From Xiphophorus maculatus (taxonomy: Eukaryota; Chordata; Actinopteri; Cyprinodontiformes; Poeciliidae), in the NCBI RefSeq assembly GCF_002775205.1, contig NC_036448.1, positions 5,172,572 through 5,236,571 on the forward strand: 64,000 nucleotides of DNA. Reading direction: 5' to 3'. Within the stretch, counting starts at the first letter, position 1, and every line of letters starts with the position of its first letter. Below, piece by piece: positions 42,565 to 64,000 of the stretch. Under the pieces are notes generated by a model. It was not told where the DNA came from. It saw only the letters and a program-made list of their open reading frames with translations, and did no database searches. The position numbers were made by a program, and so were the translations under genes.

Positions 42565-44691
42565 GGAGTTCAGACTAGGGACACACAGCTGAGAGACTCT
42601 GAAGTCAGTGGACAGAGAACAGAGCCAAATCAGCCACATCCAAAATTCATAGACCCTCAAGCTCTAGCCAACAGAACTTTACATTTCCAAGGAAAGTGGT
42701 ACAAGGAATTTCCCTGGCTACATTATGATGCAGTGAAAAATGGCATTTTGTGTTTTTATTGCATGGCAATTTACCAGGACAAACTCACACCATTTGGTGC
42801 AAAATCCGAACCCGCCTTTATCACTTCTGGATTTAAAAATTGGAAAAAAGCATGCGAAAAATTTAAAGCACATGAAAATAGTCACACACATCGTCATGCT
42901 GTTTCTGTGACTGCACAAGAAAGTCATCCTATAAATGCCCAATTATCCAGTGCTTTGGCAACTCAGCAAGGTGACAATAGGCACTGTCTGGAGAAAATTG
43001 TGAGCTCCATAAAATATTTGGTACGGCAGGGACAAGCTTTGAGAGGGCATGACGATGATGACAGCAATTTGTATCAACTGTTAAAAAATCTGGCAGAAGA
43101 TGATGCCCTTTTGGCTAAGTGGTTGCTGAGGTCTCAGAAAGAATACCTAAGTCCACAGATACAGAATGAAATCTTGTGTTCTATGAGCAATAGTATTGTC
43201 AGTGAAATAGCAGATACAATCAGAAACCTACCAATTTTTGAGTTTGCAATTATTATGGATGGAACACAGGACATTTCTGGGAAAGAACAAGAAAGCATTT
43301 GTCTGCGATACATTGACAGTGACATGAAGCCCCATGAAGAGTTTATTGGCTTGTACTCAGTTTCTGAAACAACAGGAAAAAGCCTTGCTGCTGTTGTTAA
43401 AGATGTGCTGCTCAGATTAAACTTACCAATGCATGGTTTACGAGGTCAAACTTATGATGGAGCAGCCAATATGTCTGGGAAGCATGCAGGTGCACAGGCA
43501 CTGATAAAGCAAGAGCAGCCACTAGCACTTTTTGTTCATTGTGGAGCACACTGCACTAATTTAATTGCACAGAAAGCTTGCTTAGCCTCAGTTCTGATCA
43601 GAGACGCATTGGATTGGGTGAACCAGCTTGGAGTTCTTTTCTCTCAGTCAGGGAAGTTTAAGGCAATCCATGCAGCAACAGCACATACAGAGAATCCATC
43701 GTGCACTGCAATAAAACCCCTCTGCCCCACAAGATGGGCAGTACGGAGCAAAGCAATCAGAGATGTTTTGTCACAGTATGGGTCAGTGCTGGCTAGCTTG
43801 CAGGAGATGGCTTCTGGTGCCTCAAACACAGCATCCACTGCTAATGGACTGCTGGGGCAGTTTAGGAAAGGTAAAACAGTTTTGGGTCTCATCCTTGCCT
43901 CACCTGTGATTGATGAGCTTGAATGCCTGAGCATCTCTTTCCAGAAGAGAACTCAAACCATTGCTGGAATGAGGACTGCTGTGAAAGTTGTTCAGACTTC
44001 ACTTAAGGCTAAAAGAAATCAAGAAAGTTTCAACACTCTGTTTGAAAAGGCGATGGCTGAGGTTCAGTCTTTGGGTGTTAAACCCATCACAGTTACACAG
44101 AGAAGGCCACCCCCAAAACGCTTCACTGAAGGAGCTAAGACACATCAACCTGAATGTGCCAATGACCACTACAGAGGTGAATTCTTTAAAGTATTGGATG
44201 TTGTAGATGCACAGCTCACTGGGCTATTTAACCAGGATGACTTGCTGACTTTGCAAAAGTTGGAAGAGACACTTCTCAGTGGAACGATTGATGCTGCAGT
44301 CATTGGGAAATACCCAGAGTTGAATAGAGAGTTACTTTCAGTGCAACTTCCTATGTTTAGACTGAACTACTCATTTAGCAACAGCGCAGAAGCTGCAGGG
44401 ATCATTGGTGGACTGCCTGGAGAGGTCCGTAGACTTTTTGGGCAAGTGGAAACTCTGGTTAGGTTGCTTTTGGTGGTCTCCGTTTCATCCTCTGAGGCAG
44501 AGAGAAGTTTCAGTGCGCTTCGTAGACTCAAAACGTGGCTCCGGTCTACAATGACTCAAAACAGGCTTAATCATGTTGCTGTCTGTCATGTACATAAAGA
44601 TAAACTTGATTTACTGGACAAGAAGTCAGTTTGCAAGCAATTTGTGGCTGCAAATGAAAGGCGGAAAAAACATTTTGGCTCTTTTGCCTAA
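42565..44691 (+). CDS. hAT transposase (ZMYM1-like/DUF4371 type), copy 1
   Basis: A main exon of 708 codons follows a good acceptor (ttctag|GGA). It starts with a TTF-type zinc finger (KWYKEFPWLHYDAVKNG, then CFYC and a downstream H...H). The RNase-H-like core has IIMDGTQD (first acidic residue), TYDGAANMSGK (second) and VHCGAHCTN, plus the hAT hallmark CPTRW. The C-terminal dimerisation segment is SSSEAERSFSALRRLKTWLR. Upstream candidate exons are 42328-42435 (36 codons, phase-compatible) and 41517-41578 (MPPPTKRLKQQQDLLSFFKK); the phase of the latter does not join simply, so the 5' structure is unsettled. No ATG precedes the zinc finger in the main exon, so it must be spliced. It would excise and reinsert the element by cut-and-paste in the nucleus. 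No frameshift or stop is present. Confidence 0.92.
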   Translation, partial: GVQTRDTQLRDSEVSGQRTEPNQPHPKFIDPQALANRTLHFQGKWYKEFPWLHYDAVKNGILCFYCMAIYQDKLTPFGAKSEPAFITSGFKNWKKACEKFKAHENSHTHRHAVSVTAQESHPINAQLSSALATQQGDNRHCLEKIVSSIKYLVRQGQALRGHDDDDSNLYQLLKNLAEDDALLAKWLLRSQKEYLSPQIQNEILCSMSNSIVSEIADTIRNLPIFEFAIIMDGTQDISGKEQESICLRYIDSDMKPHEEFIGLYSVSETTGKSLAAVVKDVLLRLNLPMHGLRGQTYDGAANMSGKHAGAQALIKQEQPLALFVHCGAHCTNLIAQKACLASVLIRDALDWVNQLGVLFSQSGKFKAIHAATAHTENPSCTAIKPLCPTRWAVRSKAIRDVLSQYGSVLASLQEMASGASNTASTANGLLGQFRKGKTVLGLILASPVIDELECLSISFQKRTQTIAGMRTAVKVVQTSLKAKRNQESFNTLFEKAMAEVQSLGVKPITVTQRRPPPKRFTEGAKTHQPECANDHYRGEFFKVLDVVDAQLTGLFNQDDLLTLQKLEETLLSGTIDAAVIGKYPELNRELLSVQLPMFRLNYSFSNSAEAAGIIGGLPGEVRRLFGQVETLVRLLLVVSVSSSEAERSFSALRRLKTWLRSTMTQNRLNHVAVCHVHKDKLDLLDKKSVCKQFVAANERRKKHFGSFA

Positions 44692-46034
44692 GCCAGTGTT
44701 TGCCATCCTTTTATGTTTCCGGCACATTTTTGGCGAATTATAAATGCATGGCTGTAAAGTGCAATTGTTCAGAAGCACAGAGGTGTTGATCTCTACCTAG
44801 GGTTATGTGGCCTATAATCTCTGTGCTAACTGCTTTCCCAACAGTTAAAGCACACTGTAGTCAGTGAGTTAAAAAGCTTGTCTATTAAATGTGTATTTAT
44901 TGTTGGTAAATATTTCTTCATTTTTGATTTGGTTTAATTAGTCATACAGTTCGACAAACTGAATAAGCATATTTTGATTGATTTTCTTTTCTTCTTTTAC
45001 TTAATGTTAAAAGTGTGAATAATTTGTTCACTACATTGTCTGTGAGGGCTCTTTCATCTCAGAATTTTGTTTAATCAAAGAGATGGTTCTATGGTCAGTC
45101 AACCTATATAAATTCATTTTTGACCATTATTGCAAGTTTGACAAAATAAAACATATCAAACTTTGCACTTGTGTGGCCTACTGAATTGTTTTTAATCCAA
45201 CTGAAATATTTGATTTTCTAGTGTGTATGCGGACACTAAATATGCCAAGGGCTGAAGCCCTTGAAAGACATCTCCCTTTGCTTAATAAAAGACTCCAGTC
45301 ATTTTGTTTGGTGATATGCTCACATCTTATGAACAAATGCATTATGTAAATTTTAAATGCATTATTTTTGCAAGACACAATTTATAAAGGAATAAAGTAA
45401 AAGATTAAATAGCCTTTTTTTTAAGTAGCGTACTTAAGATATATTTCTGTTGAATATTTACGAATCTCAGATTTCCGACATGTGTCCCCCCCAATTGTAA
45501 ACTTATTCCTACGCCCCTGTCAACAACTAATAGTTTCCCCCATTAAACCACTGCATGATTAACCGTAATAAACCCAGTTTGCGGCCACAACACAAGGGGA
45601 AATTACGACCGGGGCGGGGGGAGGTGGAGGAGGAATGCGTCGGCAGCGACTCCGGGGCAAGGCGGCGCTTCAGATGGCCGGAGGACGGATCTGTACAGCC
45701 GAGCCGCTTCACAGCTGGGCAGGAAGTCTGGCATAGGAGGCAAGCTAAGCTAACTGCTGATGCAACGTGACTGTTCCCTGTTTTTGTCTGGGGGAGACCC
45801 TGAAATGTATCTAAGAGATCATTTATACCGCTATGTGTGCATATTAGTGGAGCTTTACTGTGTAAAATGAACAATTTCAGAAAAATAATCCCTTTTGGCC
45901 TTCAACAGTGTGAGGCAAATGGTATTTAACCCCCCAACCCTTAAGTGGAGATGGTAAATACACGCAACAGGCATTAGCATACAAATGTGAAGTGGGAGGA
46001 CGTTGGTGCATTATTATTTTACATAGAAAAATCT

Positions 46035-46520
46035 GAAAAGAGTGACGTGTACCGGATCGATCCAAAAACATCGGTAACACCAATACTAATTCTGTATCAC
46101 TTTTGGTTCATACAAGCAGACTGGGATCAATACTTTCACGTTCCATCTGGAATTTTTATTTTATTTTTGTGTTTTCATTTTTCTACTCTACATAAAAACA
46201 AAAATGTTTTAGTTTTGCTCCCAAATTATATTTTGCACTTTGCTTCATTACTAAAAAAAAAAAAAAAAAAAGCACATAAATCCCGTTAAAATGTTATTAA
46301 TGTATTTTGTCGACACTTTTAAAATTTGTCTAAATTCTGTCCTTTGTTTGAACAAAACAATTCAAAGGAAGACCACAAAAACACATAGAGGTCAGAAGTT
46401 TGATGATATGAAAATATCCATTATTTATATTAAGTTAAAAGTATCAGTATCGGCGATACTGGCCCTGTATTTATTTGGTATCGGATTGACACCAAAATAT
46501 GCAGTATCGCACACCTCTGT
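46035..46520. repeat. Interspersed repeat with 'tatcgg' ends
   Basis: The left part has 'accggatcgatccaaaaaca' and 'ggtaacaccaatact'. The right part has 'agtatcggcgatactgg', 'ggtatcggattgacacc' and 'agtatcgcacacctctg'. It resembles a common non-autonomous fish DNA repeat; limits are approximate. Confidence 0.45.
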
Positions 46521-49500
46521 CCAATATCTAGTGCAAATAAATGTCATGTACTCCATAAATCTGGACTTAATGGTAGAGTGGCAACATATTCTTGTGTGAC
46601 CATGACCCAGTCAAAGTCTATCCATCAGTACCTGCATATCCTTGCAGGGTCACGAGGAGGCTGGTGCTTAAGGTGGTAAAATGTTGAAGAAAAAAAAAAT
46701 CAACACTTTGTCACCTCGTCTCGCTCGGCTTCTAAGACTTATCCTCTATTTCTCGTTCGTCTTCCTTGTGGACACAAAATATTTACCTCAACATACACGC
46801 GAGAAATGGAGGAAAATGCTGAGGTGCTCATCTGTGTTTCCATGAGATCAGTCCGCTGCTTAATTAATCTGTCTAGTCTCCAGCCCACGGAAAGTCTCCG
46901 GGTTCCACAGTGTTTTTGCCGTGGAGGTGTGCTTTTCTTGCGCAACGTAGTTTTTCAGGAATTCTGGTAAAGCAGAAGTTAAACCAGAGGGGATCATGGC
47001 GGGAAACTGGAAGCTCTTCCATTAGCTCCCCCAGAAGGCAGAGCCCAGCCGAGCTGTTCATCGTCCTCATCTTTTGTTATGAACAGTTGGAGAAAGGTTT
47101 GATTTCACTATTGGTCACATAGAACGGTTGCTGATTTTTAGCCCGCTTTTGTTCGAGCAAGACGGCTCATATCTCCATTTTCATGTATTTCCAGTCAGAA
47201 CCTTAGAAGCACACATAGTAATTTATTTTTTGTTAAGAGTTTGTATTATTCTTTTTCTAATATAGGATAATTATACAACAATTTCAGTGATTTCTTTTTT
47301 TTTATGAGAACTTTAGACACTCTTCTGTTTGAATATTTGAGTTCATTTCTAGGTCATTTTAATTGGCAATTTAATTTATTTCCTTTATGGTTGCGGTTAG
47401 CCTAGCCACTGCCGTCCCACACAATTCCATTTTAATTATGAACTAATCTCGCTCACCAGCTTTCGCCCATTTACTTCGATTTGTCCGGCTCAATATCTGC
47501 CGAGCCAATCAGCAAACAGAAGGACAAATGGTGAACGATGACGTCGAAGCCCTTCAGTCCGTGTTGGCCACGCCTCCAAATATTGAATTAACATGAACAG
47601 TCGCCTCGTTCGGCTCGGCACTTTTCTCTCCAGTGGAGGATGGTTGTTTACAGTGCAGGAAATTTCCGGTTATGCCTCATAGCGTCGAACTGGCTCATTA
47701 CACACCTCACCGGCAAACGTTAGCCATCGGGTAACATTTAGAACAGAGTCCAAGTAGGAAACTATCGTTTCTCAATAGCCGAGGGTCCAGACCAGAATAT
47801 GGGTTCAGTTAATTGGATTCCAAAAGCAGATATTTGTCTGTGTTTGGGATCATTGTCCCGTTGGAACGATCACTTGTGTCTATTTTTTTCTCCCAATAGC
47901 TTAGCTTAGAAGTGGGGAGATCTGGTGTTTTCATGATTAATTATGCCTAATTTCAATGGACATAAGTTGCCTGAAATGACGAGGTGTGTCAGAGTAACAA
48001 GAGCTCCCCGAGAACTAGAACTGCGACCTCCACTTGAGAGTTGGATCGGTTGTTTGCGTGTGCTCGACTTTGCTTTACTCCCTCAAACACACTCTTTGTC
48101 ATCGCTAAACCTTTTTTTTTTCTCTCTCCGACCATAAAGCTTTTCTCCAGAACTCGCTTAGCGTTTCCACGTGGGCAGCTGAAAATTTCAGTGACACTTG
48201 AAGGCACTCGAAGGGAATGACAAAACACAATGTGTTGTGAATGTTAATAATGCCACTGGAGTAATCTGTTTGATCCTCTGATGTAAATTATGGCATGAAC
48301 AATAAAAAAAAGGGAGCATAGAACAACATTCTCAGATGGAGAAACAATAAATAGTTAGTTTGGCAGTTCTCTCAGAAGCCCTCTGAGTTTGTTGGCGGCA
48401 CATTTTCCGCAGGATTATTTCCAAAGGGACATTGGTCTGAAGGTGAATTTCGTAACACCGTCCAACAGGAGAAAGAGAACGGGGGCTGTGTGCGGAGTTC
48501 ACCATCAAAGCAACCGTTGAAAATCTAGATCGCCTCCTCAGAGGTCTGCAGAAACAGTTTGACTATTGATTTCCTGTGATGGAAAGCAGGCACAGAGTCA
48601 AATAATACCTCATTTCTTTCAGATATTTATGCAAACAGTGGCTGCAACATATTCCATGCGCTCAGTGAAATAGCGCTCGTGGATGACAGTTATTTGCTCA
48701 CCAGACTTGCTTTTACAGGCGCACATTGTTGCGTAACATGTCTACACCGGGGCTTATTTGACTTGTTGATGTGAAACATGAGAATTACAGGCCATATGAG
48801 GGCTTAGAGCTAGGACACCTCCTCTGGAAAGGTCAAAGGTCTCATTTTGATGATATGCCTCAGTACTTTGGCTGAAATTGTTTTGCTACTTGGAGCTTTC
48901 TGTGAGCTTTGGAACGTCTAAAGCTTCTGACCTGCGAGTGACGAAATGTGAAGAGGTCCGGCGGCTTGTGTAGACCGGAAGACGTCAGCGGATGTCAAAC
49001 CTAAACGATGTGCATAATTTACGTCCTGTCTCACCAGGGAATGTGAATCAAAGTGTTTCAACTGAGAAACGACTCAGAAAACTCTGAAAACATGGCGCTA
49101 ACTTGTCTGCCCATTACTAATATTTATGTCTCTTCTGGCATCTAAATAAAACTAATGTCTGCCTGTAAACTGTAATTCTAACAACTACCTCCTTGCAGAC
49201 CGCAGCCTCTCCGCCATGTTGCTTGAAAGTACGGGCCCCCAGGACCCCTGACACACTGTCTGCATTGAAAGTCTTTTTTTTTTACCAATTGCAATAGCAG
49301 CTCTCGTTCCATCTGCGTGCGCGCTCAGACTGGATGTCGCGGTGCATCGCTAAAGATGAAACGCGTGTCTTCTCTGTTTTTCCTCTCTCTTGCAGATGAC
49401 AGAGTAAGCAAGTTCGTATTACTACTGCCGTAAAGTCAGGCAAAGAGTCAACGACAAAGCTCCAAACACAAACCTTTTCAACCACACGTATGTCATCATC

Positions 49501-50239
49501 AACACGTTAACATTTGGCGTCTTTATTTGGTGGTCGGAAACATTTAAATGTGACGTGAAAGTAGAAAACAGAAGAAATGTGTTGGGGAGGAAATGCTTTT
49601 TCATAGCACTGTTCACAAGCAGGAAGGACACGAATATGATCAGACACCAATAAGCTACAGAGTAGTAATAATGAAAAAAAAAACAACAAAAGAAAACAAG
49701 AATTTCATTTCGTGATCTTAACTTGTGTTTTTACTTGCGGTGCACCAATTGCAGTTTCCTGGCGGACCCTAACCCTAGCCCGATTCTGATTTTGGCCGAT
49801 ATCGATTGCTATTTGTCTAAAAAGTTAAGAAATATATCAACGAAGTCGATAAGTCGGCAACAGTGGGGTGACTATTGTTAGCCACTGGTGCTTACTGTGT
49901 AGACTTCACCCGGTCTATCAGCACAACGTTTTTCACAACAGAGCAAAATGGGACAGTAGCTGATTTTCAAACCATTGCAGAAGTAGATAAGATCGGTGAA
50001 TAAGATCGCTTTATTATGTGAGCATCAGCCAGTCGCAGTCACTCAAAATGAAGGAAAACGAGTCCGGTTTATAGGCCAGGAGCCTTACTTTTTACTGTAT
50101 ATACTGCTCAGCTGTCATATTGTAATCTCCTTCATTAGTCTCCACAAACTGTGTAATCCGACACCTGTCTCCCAGAACCATCTGCAATTTGAGCAGCAGT
50201 ATCAGATCATTATTTGCTCCCAGCATGAATAACTAGTTC

Positions 50240-51260
50240 ACTGCTTCCTTTTGACCACCTTACCTACTGACCACTGCAGACTGGGAGCATCTCACAAGAG
50301 CGGTGCAGTTTTAGAGATGCTCTGACCCAGTTGTCTGGTCATCACTGTCCAAATGCTCCTGACATTTCCAGTTTGAGGAGACGATGTTAACAGGCAACTC
50401 ATTCATAAACTCCTCAGAGTTTATGAAAACAAACGTCTTGGATGTGGAATAACTACAATTGGCCATTGTGGATAGGAAAAAAGAGGAGTCCTTTTTTTGC
50501 TGAAGAACTCAGAAATGTTCAGGTTAATCTTGTTGGGAAGCTGGAGTTTTAGGTTCTGTGGGGCTGCTTTTCTTGTCTCTAGTTATCCACTAGATGGAGC
50601 CAGGAAGCTGTGTTGTCCAGAGGGCGGTCTCAGGTGTTCAGCCGTCACACCTGCAGCCTATCTGTCATCAGCCAGTGTTTAAGAGAAGCCTGTCACCAGT
50701 CCTTCGATGCCTGAGTGTTGCCGTTCATGGTACTCTGTGCCCCTCAGTGTGTGCTCTCGATGAGTTTTCTAAGTGTTTTACTCAAGCCTCCCTTGTGTTT
50801 TCCTTGTAGGTTCTCAGCGGCTGTTACCTTTGTGCCTTATGAGTTTTATCGTTTCACCTCCAAGATTCTTCATAAAGAAACCCCTGGTTCATAAATCCCT
50901 ACGACTGGTTCTTCTGGCTGTTCAAGTCTGTGCTACAACCTGTCCACCCTCCAATGAAGTACAACTAACAAACCATCATCGCTGCCCATTCTCTCTGGAT
51001 CTCCTGGCTTCAGTTCCAACTCCACCTGGACCTGGCACTCACCCTAGAAACCAAGTTCCAGCACCAGCAGAATACCTCCCCCTGGTGGATCAGTTCCATT
51101 TCACTAGTAAGGTCTCCTAATTATTCTCTCTTTCACCTTCAGTACTACTCACCTCTCATCTACTCCGTCCTCAGAATCCAGATCTCCAGCCGTCCCATAC
51201 CCCGGGCAAAGAAGATGCATTTAAACTCTTTTTACAATAAACTTTATTTAACTGACATTC
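50240..51260. repeat. Unclassified interspersed repeat
   Basis: Contains 'accactgcagactgggagca' and 'gagatgctctgacccagttg', phrases common in fish repeats, then a C/T-rich section ending with 'caataaactttatttaac'. The longest frame (50773-51120) has no recognisable domain. It could be a retroelement 3' end. Confidence 0.35.
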
Positions 51261-51289
51261 TCTGTATCCTGAAGTGTATTCTGCATGTG

Positions 51290-51815
51290 GGTCAAAAGAT
51301 TAGCCTCAAATTATGACAAATCTCAGAAATTGTCTAGAAAAACACATGAAACTCGTAAAAGTGAGTTTCAGAAGTCAAATGTTTAAGTTTTAATTTAGTT
51401 TTGAAACTCAGAAATTTTCTAGATTTTTCTGGACAATTTTTGAGATTAATCTAAAAAAAATGTTTTGCTAGAAAATCTTCATCTGTGAAATTCATCTGAA
51501 TTTCCCTTGGTTTTTTTAAAAAGAAAATTTCTGAACTCATGCTTTAAATTTCTGAGGTTTTTTTTCTAGAAAATGTTTGACTTTTCAAACTCAGAAATGT
51601 CCAAGATTTTTCTTGAAAATTTCTGAGATTGTCCTCAAATTTTGGATTTTTTTCCCTCACAAATCTTCAAATTTTGGTGCTCAGAAATTACCCTTATATT
51701 TCTAGAAAGTTTCTAAGATCATTCTCAATATTTCTGTGTATTTTATTGTTGTTGTTGTTTTGCGCAAATTTACTCCTTTTTTCATCGACAAATGGTCTTA
51801 ATACGCCGTCCTAAA
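51290..51815. repeat. Repeat with reiterated 'tcagaaatttc / tctagaaa' phrases
   Basis: The same vocabulary and the same closing 'atacgccgtc' as 12730-13030, here longer and with about seven reiterations of the core phrases. Confidence 0.5.
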
Positions 51816-52429
51816 TAACCAATAAGGTCGTTGGTGGCGGAGATAAACTGCAGAGTATATCATTACCGCCATCTAGTGTTCACCACATCATATTGCGTCC
51901 ACTCCAGAGGCCTGTCCATGATGACAAGGGCAAATTCAACACTAATGGCATTTTGTGGCCTAGAAATGAATGAGTGACCCTAATGGCTTTGCTTTCTCTG
52001 CCCTCGGTGTATTTCAAGTCTGCTTTCAACATCACAGCCAGAGGGCCTTTAGGAGCAAATTAGACCTCTCCTTCAGATCAATGACAGATCTCATCTGTAG
52101 CCAAGAGAAGGCTGCCTCCAGCAGCGGGCGCAGATGCTGGCCTGTGAGAGGTTAAGACGGCATCCATTCCGCATGACCGCCTCCACCAGCAGGAGTCTCG
52201 GACACTAGTGGCAGTCTGGGCCCAGATGTCACACTCTTTCTATCTTGAATGTGTCGTGAATCCCGCCTGCACTTGCGAGGCCATGTTTCCCACCTCCTTC
52301 CCAATTCTTTCTTAATTTTTTTTTTTTGGCAATGTGCATGAAACAAAGCGATATGAAACGATATATACGAGTGAATGGTTTTTTTTTTTAACAACTGGTA
52401 CTTTCTGCACCCACTGCGGGGATCTGAAG

Positions 52430-52993
52430 AGGCGCATCCTCCTGTGTGTGTGTTGCAGCGATGCGCAGCCGTGCCGCATGACTCACGACGGGGGCAGGAG
52501 CGGCGAAGGGGATGTAAACAGGAGGCCGGCTGCGCGAGGCCTAACCTGTACCCGCTCGACCAATGGGAAGCCGCGCTCCGCCGCATCGCCCGCCGATCCC
52601 TCTTCTCTCATTGGTCCTCCGTCGCGTCGGTTGCAGCTTCGCAGTCACACCGCAGAGAAGCGGGGAGAGAGGGACGAAGGAGGTAGACATAGAGAGAGAA
52701 AAATAATATGATTAATCTGTCAAAGGCGAATTTCTGCTCGCGCTGACGTTCGACCTCAGGCGCGCGGTTTACTTTGTGGACTGTGAGCCGACGGTGTAGT
52801 GGCAGTGGGAGCGCGTGGCGCTTGTGTAACCTCGCGGAGTGTCGACGCTCGTCTTCCGCCGCCTGGTCGTTTCAGCACCGGACAGCGACACACCGGCGAG
52901 CCGAGACGCGTAGAACCAGGAAGGGGGGAACCCTGAGGTTGAGCGAGCCTCCCCCTTCCGCCACCCCCACCAACGAACGACACAACAACACAG
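52430..52993 (+). promoter_or_regulatory. dnm3: dnm3 CpG-island promoter and non-coding first exon
   Basis: CpG-dense DNA from about 52430. A CCAAT box (gaccaatggg, 52558-52567) and an inverted one (cattggt, 52609-52615) lie upstream. The first exon probably starts around 52770 and ends at 52993 with a strong donor (CACAG|GTGAGC); its partner acceptor is at 53308. No start codon compatible with dynamin occurs in it, so it is 5' UTR. Confidence 0.6.
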
Positions 52994-53466
52994 GTGAGCT
53001 TCACGCTAATAATGTCGCGCGTTCATCTGACGCTATCTTTTTAATTCATTAAATGTCGCGCGACCTGTGCGCGTGCAGAAGGGCAGGTGGCTCGGTGTTG
53101 CTTTATTTGATTTTTTATTCATTGTGAAGAAACTGAGCTCCGGTTGGTGAATGTCCTTGACAGCAAAAAGCTTTTCTGGACGTGTGTGTGTTTCTGTGTT
53201 GGAAAGCGAGAAAGAAAGGAAAGAGAGAGAGAGAAAAAAACAGGTTGTGCTCCTGCGCAGTTTGTCTCTCTGTCCTTTTTCTAACTGCCTTGTTTCTGTC
53301 TCCACAGCCCGTCCGACCCTCGATTGGCTCGAGGGTTGGGGGGGCGACAATGCGCGGCTAGATGACTCCGCCACAACAAGCGCCACGGTAGTCCTGGACT
53401 AATAATACAGCAGCGCCACGTCCCCTCTTCCCCCCCCATCACCTCCCTTCTGTCTCCATTCGCTGA

Positions 53467-63108
<9,642 letters not shown>

Positions 63109-64000
63109 GTAAAGCGAGGAGGCTGCAGCGATAGACGTCAGACGTCGAAAGAAATCAAAGCTGAAAGACGTGACCTTGTGTTTGTTGGCTCGGATGAAAG
63201 CTCAACAGGGAATCTCTGTTAGCTGTGAGAGGCTGTCCGTTGACCTTTGTGCTTTGACCTCTCTAAATGTGGCGGCGTCACCTCCCTGCAGGGATCAGAT
63301 TATTATTAGAAACAGGAGTGTTGAGAGACGAGAGACATAAAAGATTAAGACTTAAGTGTAGAACAAGAGAGCAGAATCAAAATAATAATAATAGAAAAAG
63401 AAAATGAATGAAAACAGGAACCAAAGGGGAATCAGGGTGAAAATATATATTTGATGCCCCCCAAATGAAAGAATATAGGGCTGGGAATATCCTTTAAAAG
63501 CCTCTAAGCTCCATTAAACGCAACCTGAGACTGTAGTAAACAGGCAGGAGGTCTTCTATTAGCCTAACAGTGAAATACTGCCAGATTTTTATTGGCTGCT
63601 CAGATCACCAGACATGGGCTTGTTGGCCAGATTGGTCCATGTTTAGCTTGCTGTTGCAGAAAAACAGACATCAGGTTCTATAAGCCAAAAGACAGCCGTT
63701 TAATTTTTTCTTCTTCTTTTTTTTTTTTTTTTAAATCAAAACAATCAATATTCATATTTATATTTTTTGCCCATTACTGTTTGCAGTCAAATGTAATAAA
63801 TGACTCTGAAGATTAGTTTTCAGGTCTTGCACAACATTTTCCATTCTATTTAGGTCTGGACTTTGAAAGTTCTCGTTCCACTGGCAGATAATTTTTCTCA
63901 TTTCTCTCATAACCAGACATTTCTTTCTATGTTAGAAGTGAAATAATCTGACAGAGAAACTATTACTTTTTCATCACTATTGAGGAATTATTGACTTAAG
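63109..64000 (+). other. dnm3: dnm3 intron 4, start only
   Basis: Begins GTAAAG at the exon 4 donor. AT-rich with a poly-T tract (about 63718-63732). The next dynamin coding exon (switch II onward) is not within the window. Confidence 0.6.

Larger units (their letters stand above)
41049..45519 (+). mobile_element. Autonomous hAT transposon, copy 1, 4,471 bp
   Basis: Terminal inverted repeats CAGCGGCGTAGGAA (left) and TTCCTACGCCCCTG (right) match except at one base. Subterminal G7ACA...TGTC motifs lie at both ends. The exact 8-bp target duplication is TCAACAAC (41041-41048 and 45520-45527). Contents: transposase with an intact frame, a nested retroposon tail (41948-42044) and a perfect hairpin (41606-41641). 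It is inserted between myoc and dnm3. Copy 2 at 57922-62392 has exactly the same length in opposite orientation. Confidence 0.96.
45528..52429. other. Intergenic between hAT copy 1 and dnm3, repeat-rich
   Basis: Right of the transposon a GC-rich patch (45590-45720) is followed by AT-rich DNA. Repeat pieces: 46035-46520 ('tcggtaacaccaatactaat' to 'gcagtatcgcacacctctg'), 49740-49810 ('ggtgcaccaattgcag...'), 50240-51260 (dispersed fish repeat of unknown class) and 51290-51815 (shared with 12730-13030). No exon was supported. Confidence 0.45.

Noticed and set aside
42733-44691. Taking 42733 as the transposase start
   Set aside because: The codon is GTG, and the frame continues upstream in the conserved zinc-finger sequence to the splice acceptor at 42565; the N-terminus must come from an upstream exon.

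Overview
This is vertebrate nuclear DNA, almost certainly from a teleost fish. Multi-exon genes with GT-AG introns code for vertebrate-specific proteins (myocilin, dynamin, PRDX6, PLPP6). The intergenic and intronic DNA is AT-rich, full of microsatellites and packed with fish-type hAT and Tc1 derivatives, SINE and LINE pieces. The species cannot be fixed by eye. No prokaryotic, viral or CRISPR feature is present.

Layout: (1) 1-225 looks like the proximal promoter of a leftward jun gene whose body lies outside the window: TRE-like, CCAAT, GC-box and MEF2-like elements occur in c-jun order. (2) 5433-21236 (+) is a complete 15-exon fggy (550 aa), with one GC-AG intron. (3) 23688-28461 (-) is a complete 5-exon prdx6 (244 aa), with about 20 residues more at the C-terminus than the mammalian protein. 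(4) 31154-35357 (+) is plpp6 in two exons (269 aa), with a changed residue in PAP2 motif 1. (5) 38406-40014 (-) is a compact two-exon myoc (471 aa) with a TATA box. (6) From about 52.7 kb to the right edge (+) is the 5' part of a dynamin gene, best called dnm3 because myoc is next door: a non-coding first exon in a CpG island, then four coding exons through the GTPase G3 region.

The most striking structure is a pair of 4,471-bp hAT transposons at 41049-45519 (+) and 57922-62392 (-). Each has terminal inverted repeats, its own perfect 8-bp target duplication and an intact transposase reading frame with the same protein sequence. They face each other around the dnm3 promoter and first three coding exons, the second copy lying inside dnm3 intron 3. 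Both carry the same nested retroposon tail and the same 17-bp-arm hairpin. This is the signature of a very recently active autonomous family and gives the locus inversion-prone geometry.

Other mobile DNA includes a 1,393-bp non-autonomous hAT in fggy intron 4, a 226-bp hAT MITE inserted into a 20-bp minisatellite in the plpp6 intron, a SINE inserted in a LINE relic upstream of prdx6, several Tc1-like remnants, and two TTAA-ended MITEs, one of which ends next to the likely myoc poly(A) signal.

The genes do not form a pathway: FGGY is a sugar kinase, PRDX6 a lipid-hydroperoxide reductase and phospholipase, PLPP6 an isoprenoid diphosphate phosphatase, myocilin a secreted olfactomedin protein, and dynamin a membrane-fission GTPase. 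Their neighbourhood combines genes found in human on 1p32 (JUN-FGGY), 1q24-25 (PRDX6, MYOC, DNM3) and 9p24 (PLPP6). All exon limits come from reading splice sites by eye; repeat limits are exact only where target duplications are given.
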